The translations under genes were made by a program, and so were the position numbers. Below the pieces are notes generated by a model that was not told the DNA's origin, searched no databases, and saw nothing but the letters and a program-made list of their open reading frames with translations. From Metabacillus niabensis (GTDB lineage: Bacteria; Bacillota; Bacilli; Bacillales; Bacillaceae): a stretch of DNA of 64,000 nt. The stretch spans positions 54,921 through 118,920 of the forward strand of contig NZ_JAIVLH010000019.1 of NCBI RefSeq assembly GCF_020524345.1, in the 5' to 3' direction. Within the stretch, counting starts at the first letter, position 1; each line of letters begins with the position of its first letter. Below, in pieces: positions 8,087 to 15,844 of the stretch.

Positions 8087-8115
8087 TTGACAATATACCC
8101 CTAGTGGTATATTAT
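8087..8115 (+). promoter_or_regulatory. SigA promoter of the persulfide operon
   Basis: TTGACA (8087-8092), 17 bases, TATTAT (8110-8115). The spacer contains a CstR-type palindrome. Confidence 0.8.
8094..8111. promoter_or_regulatory. CstR-type operator 1
   Basis: TATACCCCTAGTGGTATA is a near-perfect palindrome (TACC-N6-GGTA core at 8096-8109) in the promoter spacer. CsoR/CstR repressors bind GC-centred palindromes of this kind. Confidence 0.75.
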
Positions 8116-8164
8116 GAATCTTGTAAGTTGTTCCTTGCTATAAACAAAGGAGGAGCTTTTAAGC

Positions 8165-8542
8165 ATGGTGATCGTCAGTTTATTTGCGCTAACAATTATC
8201 AGCTATTTCTTATTTTTAAGAAGTTTTCCCGTTTTTGGATTAGTTGATATTGAAAAGAAAAAAATAGAGTCAAACAATTTTTATGTAATAGATTTAAGGG
8301 ATTATAACGAATCATATAAAGATCCTTTGAATACAGGAATGAATATTCCAATAGCTTACCTTAAAAGATACTACAATGAAATTCCCAATCTTGAATTAAT
8401 TGTCGTAGCCTCGAATTGTAAGGAAAGAAATATTGGAGTTCGAATTCTTCGTAAGAAGGGATTTAAGGTAGTGGGATACAAGATGACAACTCGCAAAGAA
8501 ATAGCAAAGGAAAAACATTTAAGATCAGGTATTTTGTGTTAA
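8165..8542 (+). CDS. Membrane-anchored rhodanese-like protein
   Basis: A 125-residue protein with one N-terminal TM segment (about 2-20) and a divergent rhodanese-like domain. The domain keeps an early FYVIDLRDYNES motif. The position of the active-site loop reads ASNCKERNIG, so a Cys is present, but the loop does not match the usual CxxGxR form and activity is uncertain. It opens the persulfide operon and sits directly before cstR, 14 bases apart. It has a good AGGAGG site and is controlled by the operator-containing promoter at 8087-8115. Confidence 0.7.
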   Translation: MVIVSLFALTIISYFLFLRSFPVFGLVDIEKKKIESNNFYVIDLRDYNESYKDPLNTGMNIPIAYLKRYYNEIPNLELIVVASNCKERNIGVRILRKKGFKVVGYKMTTRKEIAKEKHLRSGILC

Positions 8543-8556
8543 AGGAGGTCTTGTAG

Positions 8557-8820
8557 ATGGAGTATACTGATCAAATGAAAAATAGAGTAAAGCGTATTGA
8601 GGGACAACTTAGAGGTATTTTAAGATTGATGGAAGAAGGAAAAGATTGTAAAGAAGTTATCACACAGTTATCTGCAGCAAGAACGGCAATTGATCGAACA
8701 ATTGGTGTTGTTGTTAGTTCGAATTTAGTAGAATGTGTTCGATATGCAGAAGAAACCGGAGAACACAACACAGAAGAATTAGTGAATGAAGCCGTAAATT
8801 TACTTGTTAAAAGTCGATAA
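8557..8820 (+). CDS. cstR: CstR-type persulfide-sensing repressor
   Basis: An 87-residue CsoR/RcnR-fold repressor. Cys31 and Cys60 are at the two positions used by S. aureus CstR to form tri/tetrasulfide links with persulfides. Copper-sensing CsoR would have His at the position occupied here by Asn56, so copper sensing is unlikely. It sits inside an operon of sulfurtransferases and has matching operators nearby. B. subtilis YrkD is the likely counterpart. Confidence 0.88.
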   Translation: MEYTDQMKNRVKRIEGQLRGILRLMEEGKDCKEVITQLSAARTAIDRTIGVVVSSNLVECVRYAEETGEHNTEELVNEAVNLLVKSR

Positions 8821-8828
8821 TGAATGGG

Positions 8829-8857
8829 TTGACATCATCTTTTATTTACATTATTAT
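8829..8857 (+). promoter_or_regulatory. SigA promoter before tusA-like gene
   Basis: TTGACA (8829-8834), 17 bases, TATTAT (8852-8857). The -10 overlaps the edge of CstR-type operator 2. It is the second strong promoter of the sulfur cluster. Confidence 0.78.
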
Positions 8858-8858
8858 A

Positions 8859-8872
8859 TACCCGTAGGGGTA
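8859..8872. promoter_or_regulatory. CstR-type operator 2
   Basis: TACCCGTAGGGGTA, arms TACCC/GGGTA, directly after the -10 box at 8852-8857. Confidence 0.75.
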
Positions 8873-8904
8873 ATTGTATAAATGAAAAACTAGGAGGATT
8901 TTAA

Positions 8905-9132
8905 ATGAATATAGATAAAGTATTAGATGCAAAAGGTTTAGCATGTCCAATGCCGATTGTTAAAACGAAAAAGGCTATGAATGAACTAGAGTCAGGTCAA
9001 ATCTTAGAAATTCATGTAACAGATAAAGGGGCAAAAAATGATTTAACAGCTTGGGCTAAATCTGGTGGTCATGAGTTTTTAAAGCATGAGGAAGAAGATC
9101 AAGTGTTAAAGTTTTGGATTAAAAAGAGATAA
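8905..9132 (+). CDS. TusA-family sulfur carrier (YrkI-like)
   Basis: A 75-residue TusA-like protein. The sulfur-accepting Cys14 lies in the signature GLACPMPIVKTKKAM. TusA proteins pass sulfane sulfur between sulfurtransferases as a Cys persulfide. The sequence is very close to the N-terminal half of the fused TusA-rhodanese at 10432-11007, which points to duplication within the operon. Confidence 0.9.
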   Translation: MNIDKVLDAKGLACPMPIVKTKKAMNELESGQILEIHVTDKGAKNDLTAWAKSGGHEFLKHEEEDQVLKFWIKKR

Positions 9133-9153
9133 AAAAATTTTTTGCCGATTTTA

Positions 9154-9167
9154 TACCCATAGGGGTA
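9154..9167. promoter_or_regulatory. CstR-type operator 3
   Basis: TACCCATAGGGGTA, immediately upstream of the GGAGG site of the DsrE gene. No convincing -35/-10 pair accompanies it. Confidence 0.65.
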
Positions 9168-9182
9168 AGAGGAGGAATTACT

Positions 9183-9662
9183 TTGACAGAAAAGAAAAAA
9201 ACAACGATTGTATTATTCAGTGGGGATTATGACAAAGCGATGGCAGCTTATATTATTGCGAACGGTGCAGCTGCTTATGATCATGAAGTAACCATCTTTC
9301 ACACATTTTGGGGATTAAATGCTTTACGTAAAGATGAAAATATCCAAGTGAAGAAAGGGTTTATGGAAAAGATGTTTGGCAAAATGATGCCTAGAGGAGC
9401 AGAAAAGATGGGATTGTCTAAAATGAACTTTGCCGGATTTGGTCCTAAAATGATCAAAGACGTGATGAAGAAGCACAATGCCATGCCTCTTTCAAATTTA
9501 ATTGAAATGGCACAAGAACAAGAAGTTAAATTAGTAGCATGTACGATGACGATGGACTTACTTGGTCTTCAACAAGAAGAACTATTAGACAACATTGACT
9601 ATGCAGGTGTTGCAGCATACCTCGCGGACGCAGAAGAAGGAAATGTGAACTTATTTATCTAA
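9183..9662 (+). CDS. DsrE/DsrF-family sulfur relay protein (YrkE-like)
   Basis: A 159-residue DsrE-like protein. A conserved Cys lies in LVACTMTMDLLG (about residue 119), the position that carries the persulfide in DsrE2/YrkE proteins. The TTG start has GGAGG seven bases before it. A basic Met-rich segment (residues about 58-80) is typical of DsrE2 proteins. It probably accepts sulfur from the rhodaneses and TusA proteins around it. Confidence 0.85.
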   Translation: MTEKKKTTIVLFSGDYDKAMAAYIIANGAAAYDHEVTIFHTFWGLNALRKDENIQVKKGFMEKMFGKMMPRGAEKMGLSKMNFAGFGPKMIKDVMKKHNAMPLSNLIEMAQEQEVKLVACTMTMDLLGLQQEELLDNIDYAGVAAYLADAEEGNVNLFI

Positions 9663-9668
9663 CACGAA

Positions 9669-9684
9669 TAGGGGAATACTCCCC
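9669..9684. promoter_or_regulatory. Inverted repeat between dsrE and rhodanese genes
   Basis: AGGGGAATACTCCCCT can form a seven-base-pair hairpin just before the next ribosome site. No T-run follows. It may be a degenerate operator or an RNA hairpin. Confidence 0.4.
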
Positions 9685-9706
9685 TAAGTATGCAGGGAGG
9701 AGACCA

Positions 9707-10069
9707 ATGGAATACTTGAACTATATCGTCATTGCTTTTTTCATATTTTTCATCCTGAACAGGATCATTCCTACTAAAGGAGTTAGACAGATCTCGACAT
9801 CAGAATTGAACAATGAATTGAAAGATAAAAATAAGCAGTTTGTGGATGTGAGAACACCTGGTGAATATAATGGTCATCGCATTAAGGAATTTAAAAATAT
9901 TCCGCTTCATGAACTGAGTCAAAAAGCTAAAAAAGAATTATCAAAAGAAAAAGAAGTAATTGTCATTTGTCAAAGTGGGATGAGAAGTCAAAAGGCTAGT
10001 AAGATACTTAAAAAATTAGGTTTTACACATGTTACAAATGTAAAGGGCGGTATGAGCGCCTGGAGATAA
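9707..10069 (+). CDS. Membrane-anchored rhodanese
   Basis: A 120-residue sulfurtransferase with an N-terminal TM helix (about 4-21) and a single rhodanese domain. The active-site loop is CQSGMRS, with the catalytic Cys near residue 88, and the early motif FVDVRTPGEY is intact. It would transfer sulfane sulfur at the inner face of the membrane. It is followed 15 bases later by a soluble rhodanese. Confidence 0.9.
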   Translation: MEYLNYIVIAFFIFFILNRIIPTKGVRQISTSELNNELKDKNKQFVDVRTPGEYNGHRIKEFKNIPLHELSQKAKKELSKEKEVIVICQSGMRSQKASKILKKLGFTHVTNVKGGMSAWR

Positions 10070-10084
10070 AAGGAGGATTTTGAA

Positions 10085-10381
10085 TTGAAACAATTTACTG
10101 CAAAAGAAGTCGAAAACATGCTAACTCAAGGTCAAAATCTAAACATCATTGATGTGAGAGAAGTAGAAGAGGTGGAAGATGGGAAAATACATGGTGCCAT
10201 TCATATTCCTTTAGGATTATTGGAGTTTCGTATGAATGAGTTAGATAAATCGAAAGAATATATAATGGTATGCCGCTCTGGCGGAAGAAGTGGTCGAGCT
10301 TGTCAATTTCTTGAGAGTTATGGCTTTAATGTGATCAATATGACTGGTGGAATGCTTGACTGGGAAGGCGAAACAAACTAA
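10085..10381 (+). CDS. Single-domain rhodanese
   Basis: A 98-residue cytosolic rhodanese. The motif NIIDVREVEEVEDG and the active loop CRSGGRSGRA are intact. The TTG start has an AGGAGG site. It lies between the membrane rhodanese and the TusA-rhodanese fusion, in the same direction with short gaps. Confidence 0.9.
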   Translation: MKQFTAKEVENMLTQGQNLNIIDVREVEEVEDGKIHGAIHIPLGLLEFRMNELDKSKEYIMVCRSGGRSGRACQFLESYGFNVINMTGGMLDWEGETN

Positions 10382-10398
10382 TTTTTTAAATATAAATA

Positions 10399-10412
10399 TA
10401 CCTCATTGGGTA
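10399..10412. promoter_or_regulatory. CstR-type operator 4
   Basis: TACCTCATTGGGTA keeps the TACC-N6-GGTA arms. It lies about 20 bases before the start of the TusA-rhodanese gene. Confidence 0.6.
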
Positions 10413-10431
10413 ATTAGGAGGAACTTAATAG

Positions 10432-11007
10432 ATGAACTCAATTAATACAGATTTATTAGTAGATGCAAAAGGATTAGCATGTCCAATGCCGATTGTTAGA
10501 ACAAAGAAAGCGATGAATGAAATCGAGGCAGGACAGGTCTTAGAAGTTCAAGCAACAGATAAAGGGTCAAAGGCGGATCTCCAAGCTTGGGCGAAAAGCT
10601 CTGGACATCAATATCTGGGTACGCTTGAAGAAGGGGATGTTCTTAAGCACTATCTGCGTAAATCTTCAGATGAAGAAATGGTTGAAACAAAACATCCACA
10701 TGTAACAACTAACGAAGAACTTGAGAAAAAACTAGATGCTGGAGAAAACATTGTTGTAATAGATGTAAGAGAATCTGCAGAATATGCATTTAATCATATT
10801 CCAAACGCAATTTCGATTCCGTTAGGAAAATTGGATAAACATATTAGTGAATTGGATAAAGAACATGACATTTATATCGTATGTCGAACTGGTAGCCGTA
10901 GTGATCTCGCATCTCAGAAACTGGCTGAAAAAGGTTTTACAAAAGTAAATAATGTTGTACCAGGTATGAGTGCTTGGTCAGGTCTAACGTCTACATTGAA
11001 TAAATAA
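10432..11007 (+). CDS. TusA-rhodanese fusion (YrkF/CstA-like)
   Basis: A 191-residue fusion. Residues 1-80 form a TusA domain with GLACPMPIVRTKKAM, and residues about 92-188 form a rhodanese domain with the loop CRTGSRSD. The N-terminal half closely matches the free TusA at 8905-9132. S. aureus CstA combines rhodanese, TusA and TusD-like parts, so this is a related but shorter arrangement. It probably moves sulfur intramolecularly from the rhodanese Cys to the TusA Cys. Confidence 0.9.
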   Translation: MNSINTDLLVDAKGLACPMPIVRTKKAMNEIEAGQVLEVQATDKGSKADLQAWAKSSGHQYLGTLEEGDVLKHYLRKSSDEEMVETKHPHVTTNEELEKKLDAGENIVVIDVRESAEYAFNHIPNAISIPLGKLDKHISELDKEHDIYIVCRTGSRSDLASQKLAEKGFTKVNNVVPGMSAWSGLTSTLNK

Positions 11008-11032
11008 GTAAAAATTTTTTTAAAATAAAATA

Positions 11033-11046
11033 TACCTTAGGGGGTA
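11033..11046. promoter_or_regulatory. CstR-type operator 5 overlapping a ribosome site
   Basis: TACCTTAGGGGGTA contains the GGGGG that is the only Shine-Dalgarno-like run before the next start at 11054. Confidence 0.6.
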
Positions 11047-11053
11047 ATTTAGA

Positions 11054-12181
11054 ATGGGTGTAAAAGCAATGACTTCAAAAGAAGTAACAAGAAAGGTCTT
11101 TGATAAAGAAGCATTATTTATTCTTGATGTTCGTAATGAAGCTGATTTTCAGGATTGGAAGATAGAAGGAGAAAACGTTGGTTATTTAAACATCCCATAT
11201 TTTGAATTACTTGATGGTGTTGAAGAAATTTTAGGTAGTATTCCTACTGATAGAGAAGTTCTAGTTGTGTGTGCGAAAGAAGGCTCTTCTATCATGGTAG
11301 CAGAAATGCTTTCAGAACAAGGTGTGGATGTTTCTTATTTACAAGGTGGTATGAAGGCTTGGAGTGAACACTTAGAGCCTGTGAAAATCGGCGATCTAAG
11401 AGATGGTGGGGAAATTTATCAGTTTGTTCGTATCGGAAAAGGCTGTTTATCATACATGATTGTTTCAAATGGAGAAGCGGCAATTATTGATTCAACTCGT
11501 ATGACTGCTACCTATCTGGATTTTGCAAAAGAGATTGGTGCAACCATTACTCATGTATTTGATACTCATCTTCATGCTGATCATATTTCAGGAGGTCGCA
11601 TCATCGCTGAAACTACTGGTGCAACATACTGGCTGCCGCCAAAAGATGCAACTGAGGTAACATTCGAATATAGCCCGCTAGAAGGCGGCAATACAGTGAC
11701 AATCGGAAATACAGCCATTGATATTGATGCTTTATATTCTCCAGGTCACACAATTGGTTCAACATCATTTGTTGTTGATTCATCTTACCTTTTATCAGGA
11801 GATATTCTCTTTATCGATTCAATTGGAAGACCGGATTTAGCAGGGATGGCTGAAGATTGGGTTGCAGATTTAAGAGAGAGTTTATATACACGCTATAGAG
11901 AATTATCAGAGGAACTAATTGTTTTACCTGCTCACTTTATGATCATTGAAGAGTTAAATGAAGATGGAAGTGTAGCTAAAAAGTTAGGAACGTTATTTGC
12001 AGAAAATCATGGCTTAAATATCGAAGACGAAAATGAATTTAGAAAGCTGGTAACTGAAAATTTACCACCACAACCAAATGCATATCAAGAAATTCGTGAA
12101 ACAAATATGGGGAAAATCACTCCGAATGAAGAAGAGCAGCGAGAAATGGAAATCGGGCCAAACCGTTGTGCGGTTCGTTAA
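11054..12181 (+). CDS. Rhodanese-persulfide dioxygenase (YrkH-like)
   Basis: A 375-residue fusion with an N-terminal rhodanese-like domain (about 5-110) and a metallo-beta-lactamase-fold persulfide dioxygenase domain (about 115-350). The rhodanese loop reads VCAKEGSS, so a Cys is kept but the CxxGxR loop is modified. The dioxygenase has the metal motif THLHADH and later PGHT and PAH residues. It would oxidise glutathione, bacillithiol or CoA persulfide to sulfite. S. aureus CstB has the dioxygenase first, so the domain order differs. The ATG at 11054 has GGGGG nine bases before it. Confidence 0.88.
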   Translation: MGVKAMTSKEVTRKVFDKEALFILDVRNEADFQDWKIEGENVGYLNIPYFELLDGVEEILGSIPTDREVLVVCAKEGSSIMVAEMLSEQGVDVSYLQGGMKAWSEHLEPVKIGDLRDGGEIYQFVRIGKGCLSYMIVSNGEAAIIDSTRMTATYLDFAKEIGATITHVFDTHLHADHISGGRIIAETTGATYWLPPKDATEVTFEYSPLEGGNTVTIGNTAIDIDALYSPGHTIGSTSFVVDSSYLLSGDILFIDSIGRPDLAGMAEDWVADLRESLYTRYRELSEELIVLPAHFMIIEELNEDGSVAKKLGTLFAENHGLNIEDENEFRKLVTENLPPQPNAYQEIRETNMGKITPNEEEQREMEIGPNRCAVR

Positions 12182-12204
12182 TTTATACAAAAAGGCTGAA
12201 ATAT

Positions 12205-12233
12205 AAAGGGAACCGAGTGTGGTTCCCTTTTCT
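12205..12233 (+). terminator. Hairpin between dioxygenase and tauE
   Basis: AAAGGGAACC and GGTTCCCTTT form a perfect ten-base-pair stem around GAGTGT, followed by TCT. It may terminate or attenuate before tauE. Confidence 0.65.
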
Positions 12234-12251
12234 AAACCGGAGGTAGGAAAC

Positions 12252-13028
12252 ATGGATTTAGGGTTTATGATTACAATTTTTCTAATAGGATTTATTGGTT
12301 CATATATTTCAGGAATGTTAGGTATAGGCGGTTCTATTATTAAATATCCTATGCTATTATATATCCCGCCACTTTTTGGTTTAGCAGCCTTTAGTGCTCA
12401 TGAGGTTTCAGGCATTAGCGCGGTACAAGTATTTTTTGCGACTATCGGTGGTGTTTGGGCATATCGAAAAGGCGGATATTTAAATAAAACCTTAATAGGC
12501 TACATGGGAGTTAGCATTCTCATAGGAAGCTTTATTGGAGGATATGGTTCAAAATTAATGTCCGAAGAAGGCATTAATTTAATTTATGGAATGTTAGCTT
12601 TCATTGCTGCTGTGATGATGTTTATTCCTAAAAAGGGAATCGACGACATTCCACTCGATAAAGTGAAATTTAATAAATGGCTGGCAGCTATACTAGCCTT
12701 AATCGTTGGTTTAGGGGCAGGAATCGTAGGGGCTGCAGGAGCGTTTTTACTAGTCCCAATTATGCTAGTTGTACTTAAAATTCCTACTAGAATGACAATC
12801 GCTTCATCTCTCGCAATTACGTTTATTTCTTCCATTGGTGCAACTGTAGGGAAGATAACGACTGGGCAGGTTGATTACGGTCCGGCAGCGATAATGGTTA
12901 TTGCAAGTTTAATTGCATCCCCACTTGGGGCAATGGCGGGTAAGAAGGTCAATACAAAAGTTTTACAAGTTATTTTGGCCTTATTAATTTTTGCAACGGC
13001 TATTAAAATATGGGTGGAGATCATTTAG
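12252..13028 (+). CDS. tauE: TauE/SafE-family sulfite/sulfur permease
   Basis: A 258-residue polytopic membrane protein of the TauE/SafE family with two similar halves. Glycine-rich motifs [13 protein letters not shown] and [15 protein letters not shown] mark them. ATG at 12252 has GGAGG upstream; longer in-frame starts lie inside the preceding hairpin. As the last gene of the sulfur cluster it probably exports sulfite or related product, as proposed for TauE in the cst operon and for B. subtilis YrkJ. Confidence 0.88.
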   Translation: MDLGFMITIFLIGFIGSYISGMLGIGGSIIKYPMLLYIPPLFGLAAFSAHEVSGISAVQVFFATIGGVWAYRKGGYLNKTLIGYMGVSILIGSFIGGYGSKLMSEEGINLIYGMLAFIAAVMMFIPKKGIDDIPLDKVKFNKWLAAILALIVGLGAGIVGAAGAFLLVPIMLVVLKIPTRMTIASSLAITFISSIGATVGKITTGQVDYGPAAIMVIASLIASPLGAMAGKKVNTKVLQVILALLIFATAIKIWVEII

Positions 13029-13060
13029 AAGTGCTAGAATAAATAAACTCGTGAAATTAA

Positions 13061-13106
13061 AAAACTCCACACCCTCAGTTTAATGAGGAACAGTGGAGTT
13101 TTTTAT
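13061..13106. terminator. Bidirectional terminator tauE / clc
   Basis: AAAAACTCCAC and GTGGAGTTTTT form the outer stem, with CTCA/TGAG pairing inside, between convergent genes. Confidence 0.8.
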
Positions 13107-14401
13107 GCCTTATTTCTTTTCCCTTTTTTAGTTAACTTGAACGTTTGCAGTGTATCATTATGATGAATCGGTATCAGTTTACTTTTTGACACACCAATTT
13201 GCTGCGAGGTATAGATACCTGTGTGCCCAGAGAATAAATAGCTAATAATACAAACTAGAAATAAATACAAGCTGGCTTCTGATCCGAAAAGTTCAATACC
13301 CATGATAAAGCATGCGATTGGTGTATTTGTTGCTCCGCAGAAAACTCCGATAAAACCTAAAGCGGCCAGGAACGGAATGGATACTTGCAAGATGTCACCT
13401 AGTGTACTACCAAGTGTTGATCCGATAGCAAATAATGGTGTCACCTCACCACCTTGAAAACCTGCTCCTAAGGTAAGAGAAGTAAAGAGTAGTTTTGTGA
13501 TAAAGGTAAAAGGTGAGACCTCTCCTTCAAACGCATCATCAATAAGTGGGATCCCTAAGCCAAGATATTTCCTCGTTCCCACAATATACACGAGCCCAAT
13601 AATCATAAGTCCCCCAATAAAGCTTTTTAACATCGGATTGGGAAACAATTTTGTATACTGTTTCTTTAACCACTGAGTGAGTTCTGAAAAAAGTGTGCTT
13701 GTTAGACCGAATAAAATGGCAGCAAATATAATTTTTAGTAATAAAAGTGCTGACAATAAAGGGATTGCGCCAATTTCATAATGATGATGACCAACTCCCC
13801 ATACAGTGGTCGTTGCAATATCACCTACAAATGCAGCAATAAAAGCCGGGAAAATTGCTTCATGTCTAATTAAACCTAGTGCCAGCACTTCTAAGCCAAA
13901 TACAGTACCGGCTAAAGGTGTACCAAAAACAGAACCAAATCCACTGCTGATCCCACAAATAATGATTATTTTTCGGTCAACTTCATCTAATTTAAATAGT
14001 TTTCCTACAAGTTCGGAGAAAGCTCCACCCATCTGAACAGCCGTACCCTCACGCCCGGCAGAACCACCAAACAGGTGAGTAACGATCGTTCCAAATAACA
14101 CTAAAGGAGCCATTCGAAACGGAATGCTTTCCTTTGCACCATGTGCCTGCTCAATTAGGAGGTTATTCCCTTTTGCAGAATTCAGCCCATATTTCCAATA
14201 CAAAAAGCTGACAAGCATTCCCCCAAACGGAAGGAAAAAAAGAAACCAGGAATAAGTCTCACGGGTTTCAGCAGCCCACTCCAAACTCACCAAGAAAAAG
14301 GCAGAAGCAGTACCCGCAAGCAAACCGACCAATCCTGCTAAAACCGCCCATTTTATAAGAAAGAAAAATAAATACAAATATATGTTTTGAGTCTTGGACA
14401 T
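13103..14401 (-). CDS. CLC-family anion/proton antiporter, CLC-F-like
   Basis: A 432-residue CLC membrane protein. The external gating glutamate is in GREGTAVQ (E118). The usual anion-coordinating GSGIP motif is replaced by GNNLLIE at 78-84. Loss of the central Ser in this motif together with GREGT is characteristic of the fluoride-exporting CLC-F branch, so F-/H+ antiport is the leading guess. No fluoride riboswitch is visible upstream. A chloride-type CLC remains possible. Confidence 0.85.
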   Translation of the reverse strand: MSKTQNIYLYLFFFLIKWAVLAGLVGLLAGTASAFFLVSLEWAAETRETYSWFLFFLPFGGMLVSFLYWKYGLNSAKGNNLLIEQAHGAKESIPFRMAPLVLFGTIVTHLFGGSAGREGTAVQMGGAFSELVGKLFKLDEVDRKIIIICGISSGFGSVFGTPLAGTVFGLEVLALGLIRHEAIFPAFIAAFVGDIATTTVWGVGHHHYEIGAIPLLSALLLLKIIFAAILFGLTSTLFSELTQWLKKQYTKLFPNPMLKSFIGGLMIIGLVYIVGTRKYLGLGIPLIDDAFEGEVSPFTFITKLLFTSLTLGAGFQGGEVTPLFAIGSTLGSTLGDILQVSIPFLAALGFIGVFCGATNTPIACFIMGIELFGSEASLYLFLVCIISYLFSGHTGIYTSQQIGVSKSKLIPIHHNDTLQTFKLTKKGKRNKA

Positions 14402-14431
14402 ACAAGTCTCCTTTCATTGTTTGGATATGGT

Positions 14432-14488
14432 GGAACAGGGGGACAGGTTCCTCGTCCCAAAGGGACAGAGAACCTGTCCCTCCGTCCC
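14432..14488. repeat. Palindromic GGGACAGG repeat, copy 1
   Basis: A GC-rich imperfect palindrome with outer arms GGGACAGGTTC and GAACCTGTCCC and inner arms GTCCC/GGGAC. It ends exactly at the stop codon of the ynfA-type gene. A second copy lies in inverted orientation at 14858-14925. Elements like this recur in Bacillaceae genomes. Confidence 0.8.
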
Positions 14489-14808
14489 TATTGTCTTGAT
14501 GGAAGAAGCATAACAGCGACACCTACAAGACAAATACCTGCACCGATCCAATCGAATTTATCTGGTGTCTGTTTATCAACTCCCCATCCCCATAGCACAG
14601 ATAGGATGATAAAAACTCCACCATAAGCAGCGTACACTCTTCCGAAAGAAGGGAAGGATTGAAATGTGGCAATTACACCGTATAAGGCTAAGGCTAATGC
14701 TCCACTCAAACCGAAATAGAAGGGCTTTCCTTCTCGTAACCATAGCCATATAAGGTATCCGCCACCAATTTCGGCTAAGCCTGCAAGTAAAAATATTAAA
14801 ATAGTCAT
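14488..14808 (-). CDS. YnfA/UPF0060-family small membrane protein
   Basis: A 106-residue protein with four hydrophobic segments, matching YnfA/UPF0060 in size and motifs ([42 protein letters not shown]). The family is related to small multidrug transporters, but its substrate is unknown. A longer reading frame continues upstream into the flanking repeat; the ATG at 14808 follows GGAGTG and gives the family length. Both ends of the gene are bordered by inverted copies of one repeat. Confidence 0.85.
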   Translation of the reverse strand: MTILIFLLAGLAEIGGGYLIWLWLREGKPFYFGLSGALALALYGVIATFQSFPSFGRVYAAYGGVFIILSVLWGWGVDKQTPDKFDWIGAGICLVGVAVMLLPSRQ

Positions 14809-14857
14809 AAACACTATCACTCCAAATGACTTTCTTCTATTAATGTACCACAAGAAT

Positions 14858-14925
14858 GGAACGGGGGGACAGGTCCTCTGTCCCACTTGGGACGAGGGAC
14901 CTGTCCCCCCGTTTCTTCCCGTTCC
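14858..14925. repeat. Palindromic GGGACAGG repeat, copy 2 (inverted)
   Basis: GGGGGGACAGGTCC and GGACCTGTCCCCCC arms surround TGTCCC/GGGAC inner pairs. The order of the inner segments is the reverse complement of copy 1, so the two copies are inverted around ynfA. Confidence 0.8.
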
Positions 14926-14954
14926 TTGACAACAGAGAAATACCTTGATACAAT
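14926..14954 (+). promoter_or_regulatory. SigA promoter of wrbA-like gene
   Basis: TTGACA (14926-14931), 17 bases, TACAAT (14949-14954). The start-site region contains ATCTCGAATT (14957-14966), half of the MhqR-type inverted repeat known from B. subtilis quinone-response promoters. A second imperfect palindrome, GGGTATA to TATGACCC, lies at 15012-15032. Confidence 0.75.
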
Positions 14955-15075
14955 AAATCTCGAATTAACAATAAATGAATTAAAGATATAAGATTTAATA
15001 CTATAAGGTCTGGGTATAATTTAGTATGACCCGACTTTTATAGGTAAACAACAAGAGAGAACAGGTGGGGTGAGT

Positions 15076-15741
15076 ATGGGTTTTTTATCAAAGCTATTTA
15101 AAAATGATTCCAAAAAGGAGATGGAAAGTATGTCAAATGTGAAACTTGCGGTTATTTATTACAGTTCTTCAGGTACCAACTATCAATTAGCTCAGTGGGC
15201 AGAGGAAGGAGCAAAAGAAGCTGGTGCTGAAGTTAAAGTGTTAAAAGTACCGGAAACTGCGCCACAATCAGCCATTGAATCGAATCCAGCTTGGAAAAAG
15301 CATCATGAAGAAACAAAGAATGTTCCTGAAGTAACATTGGAAGATCTTGAGTGGGCAGATGCTATTATCTTTAGTGTACCAACACGCTTTGGTAACATGC
15401 CATCACAAATGAAAGCATTCCTGGATACAACCGGTGGTTTATGGTTTAATGGAAAGCTTGTCAATAAAGTAGTAAGTGCTATGGCTTCTGCACAAAATCC
15501 GCACGGTGGACAAGAAGCAACTATTTTATCTTTATATACAACGATGTATCATTGGGGAGCACTTGTAGCAGCTCCTGGCTATACAGATCCTGTAACATTT
15601 GCGGCCGGTGGAAATCCATACGGAACAAGTGTAACCGTTGATCAGGATGGCAACATGATTGAAGATGTTCAAGCTGCTGTTAAGCATCAGGCGAAACGTA
15701 CAGTTTCAGTAGCGGAAATGGTGAAAAAAAGCCATAATTAA
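15076..15741 (+). CDS. wrbA: WrbA-type NAD(P)H:quinone oxidoreductase
   Basis: A 221-residue flavodoxin-fold protein. The FMN phosphate loop YYSSSGTNYQLA and the WrbA motifs PTRFGNMPSQMKAFLD and GGQEATILSL are present. It would reduce quinones by two electrons. ATG at 15076 follows AGGTG; an internal ATG at 15130 follows AAGGAG and gives the usual WrbA N-terminus, so two starts are possible. The extra residues form a charged extension. It is followed by a VOC dioxygenase gene, suggesting a quinone/catechol stress unit. Confidence 0.88.
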   Translation: MGFLSKLFKNDSKKEMESMSNVKLAVIYYSSSGTNYQLAQWAEEGAKEAGAEVKVLKVPETAPQSAIESNPAWKKHHEETKNVPEVTLEDLEWADAIIFSVPTRFGNMPSQMKAFLDTTGGLWFNGKLVNKVVSAMASAQNPHGGQEATILSLYTTMYHWGALVAAPGYTDPVTFAAGGNPYGTSVTVDQDGNMIEDVQAAVKHQAKRTVSVAEMVKKSHN

Positions 15742-15761
15742 GTGAAAATAAATGAAAGTGA

Positions 15762-15827
15762 AAGGGACTATCCCACATACAGGATATATTGATATTACTT
15801 CCTGACATTTGGGGTAGTCCTTTTTTT
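15762..15827 (+). terminator. Terminator/attenuator between wrbA and VOC gene
   Basis: GGGACTATCCC pairs with GGGGTAGTCC, followed by TTTTTTT. Confidence 0.7.
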
Positions 15828-15844
15828 GAAAGGAAGGAAACATC

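Noticed and set aside
14402..14490. Fluoride riboswitch upstream of the CLC gene
   Set aside because: The leader is occupied by the palindromic repeat, and no crcB-type core was found.
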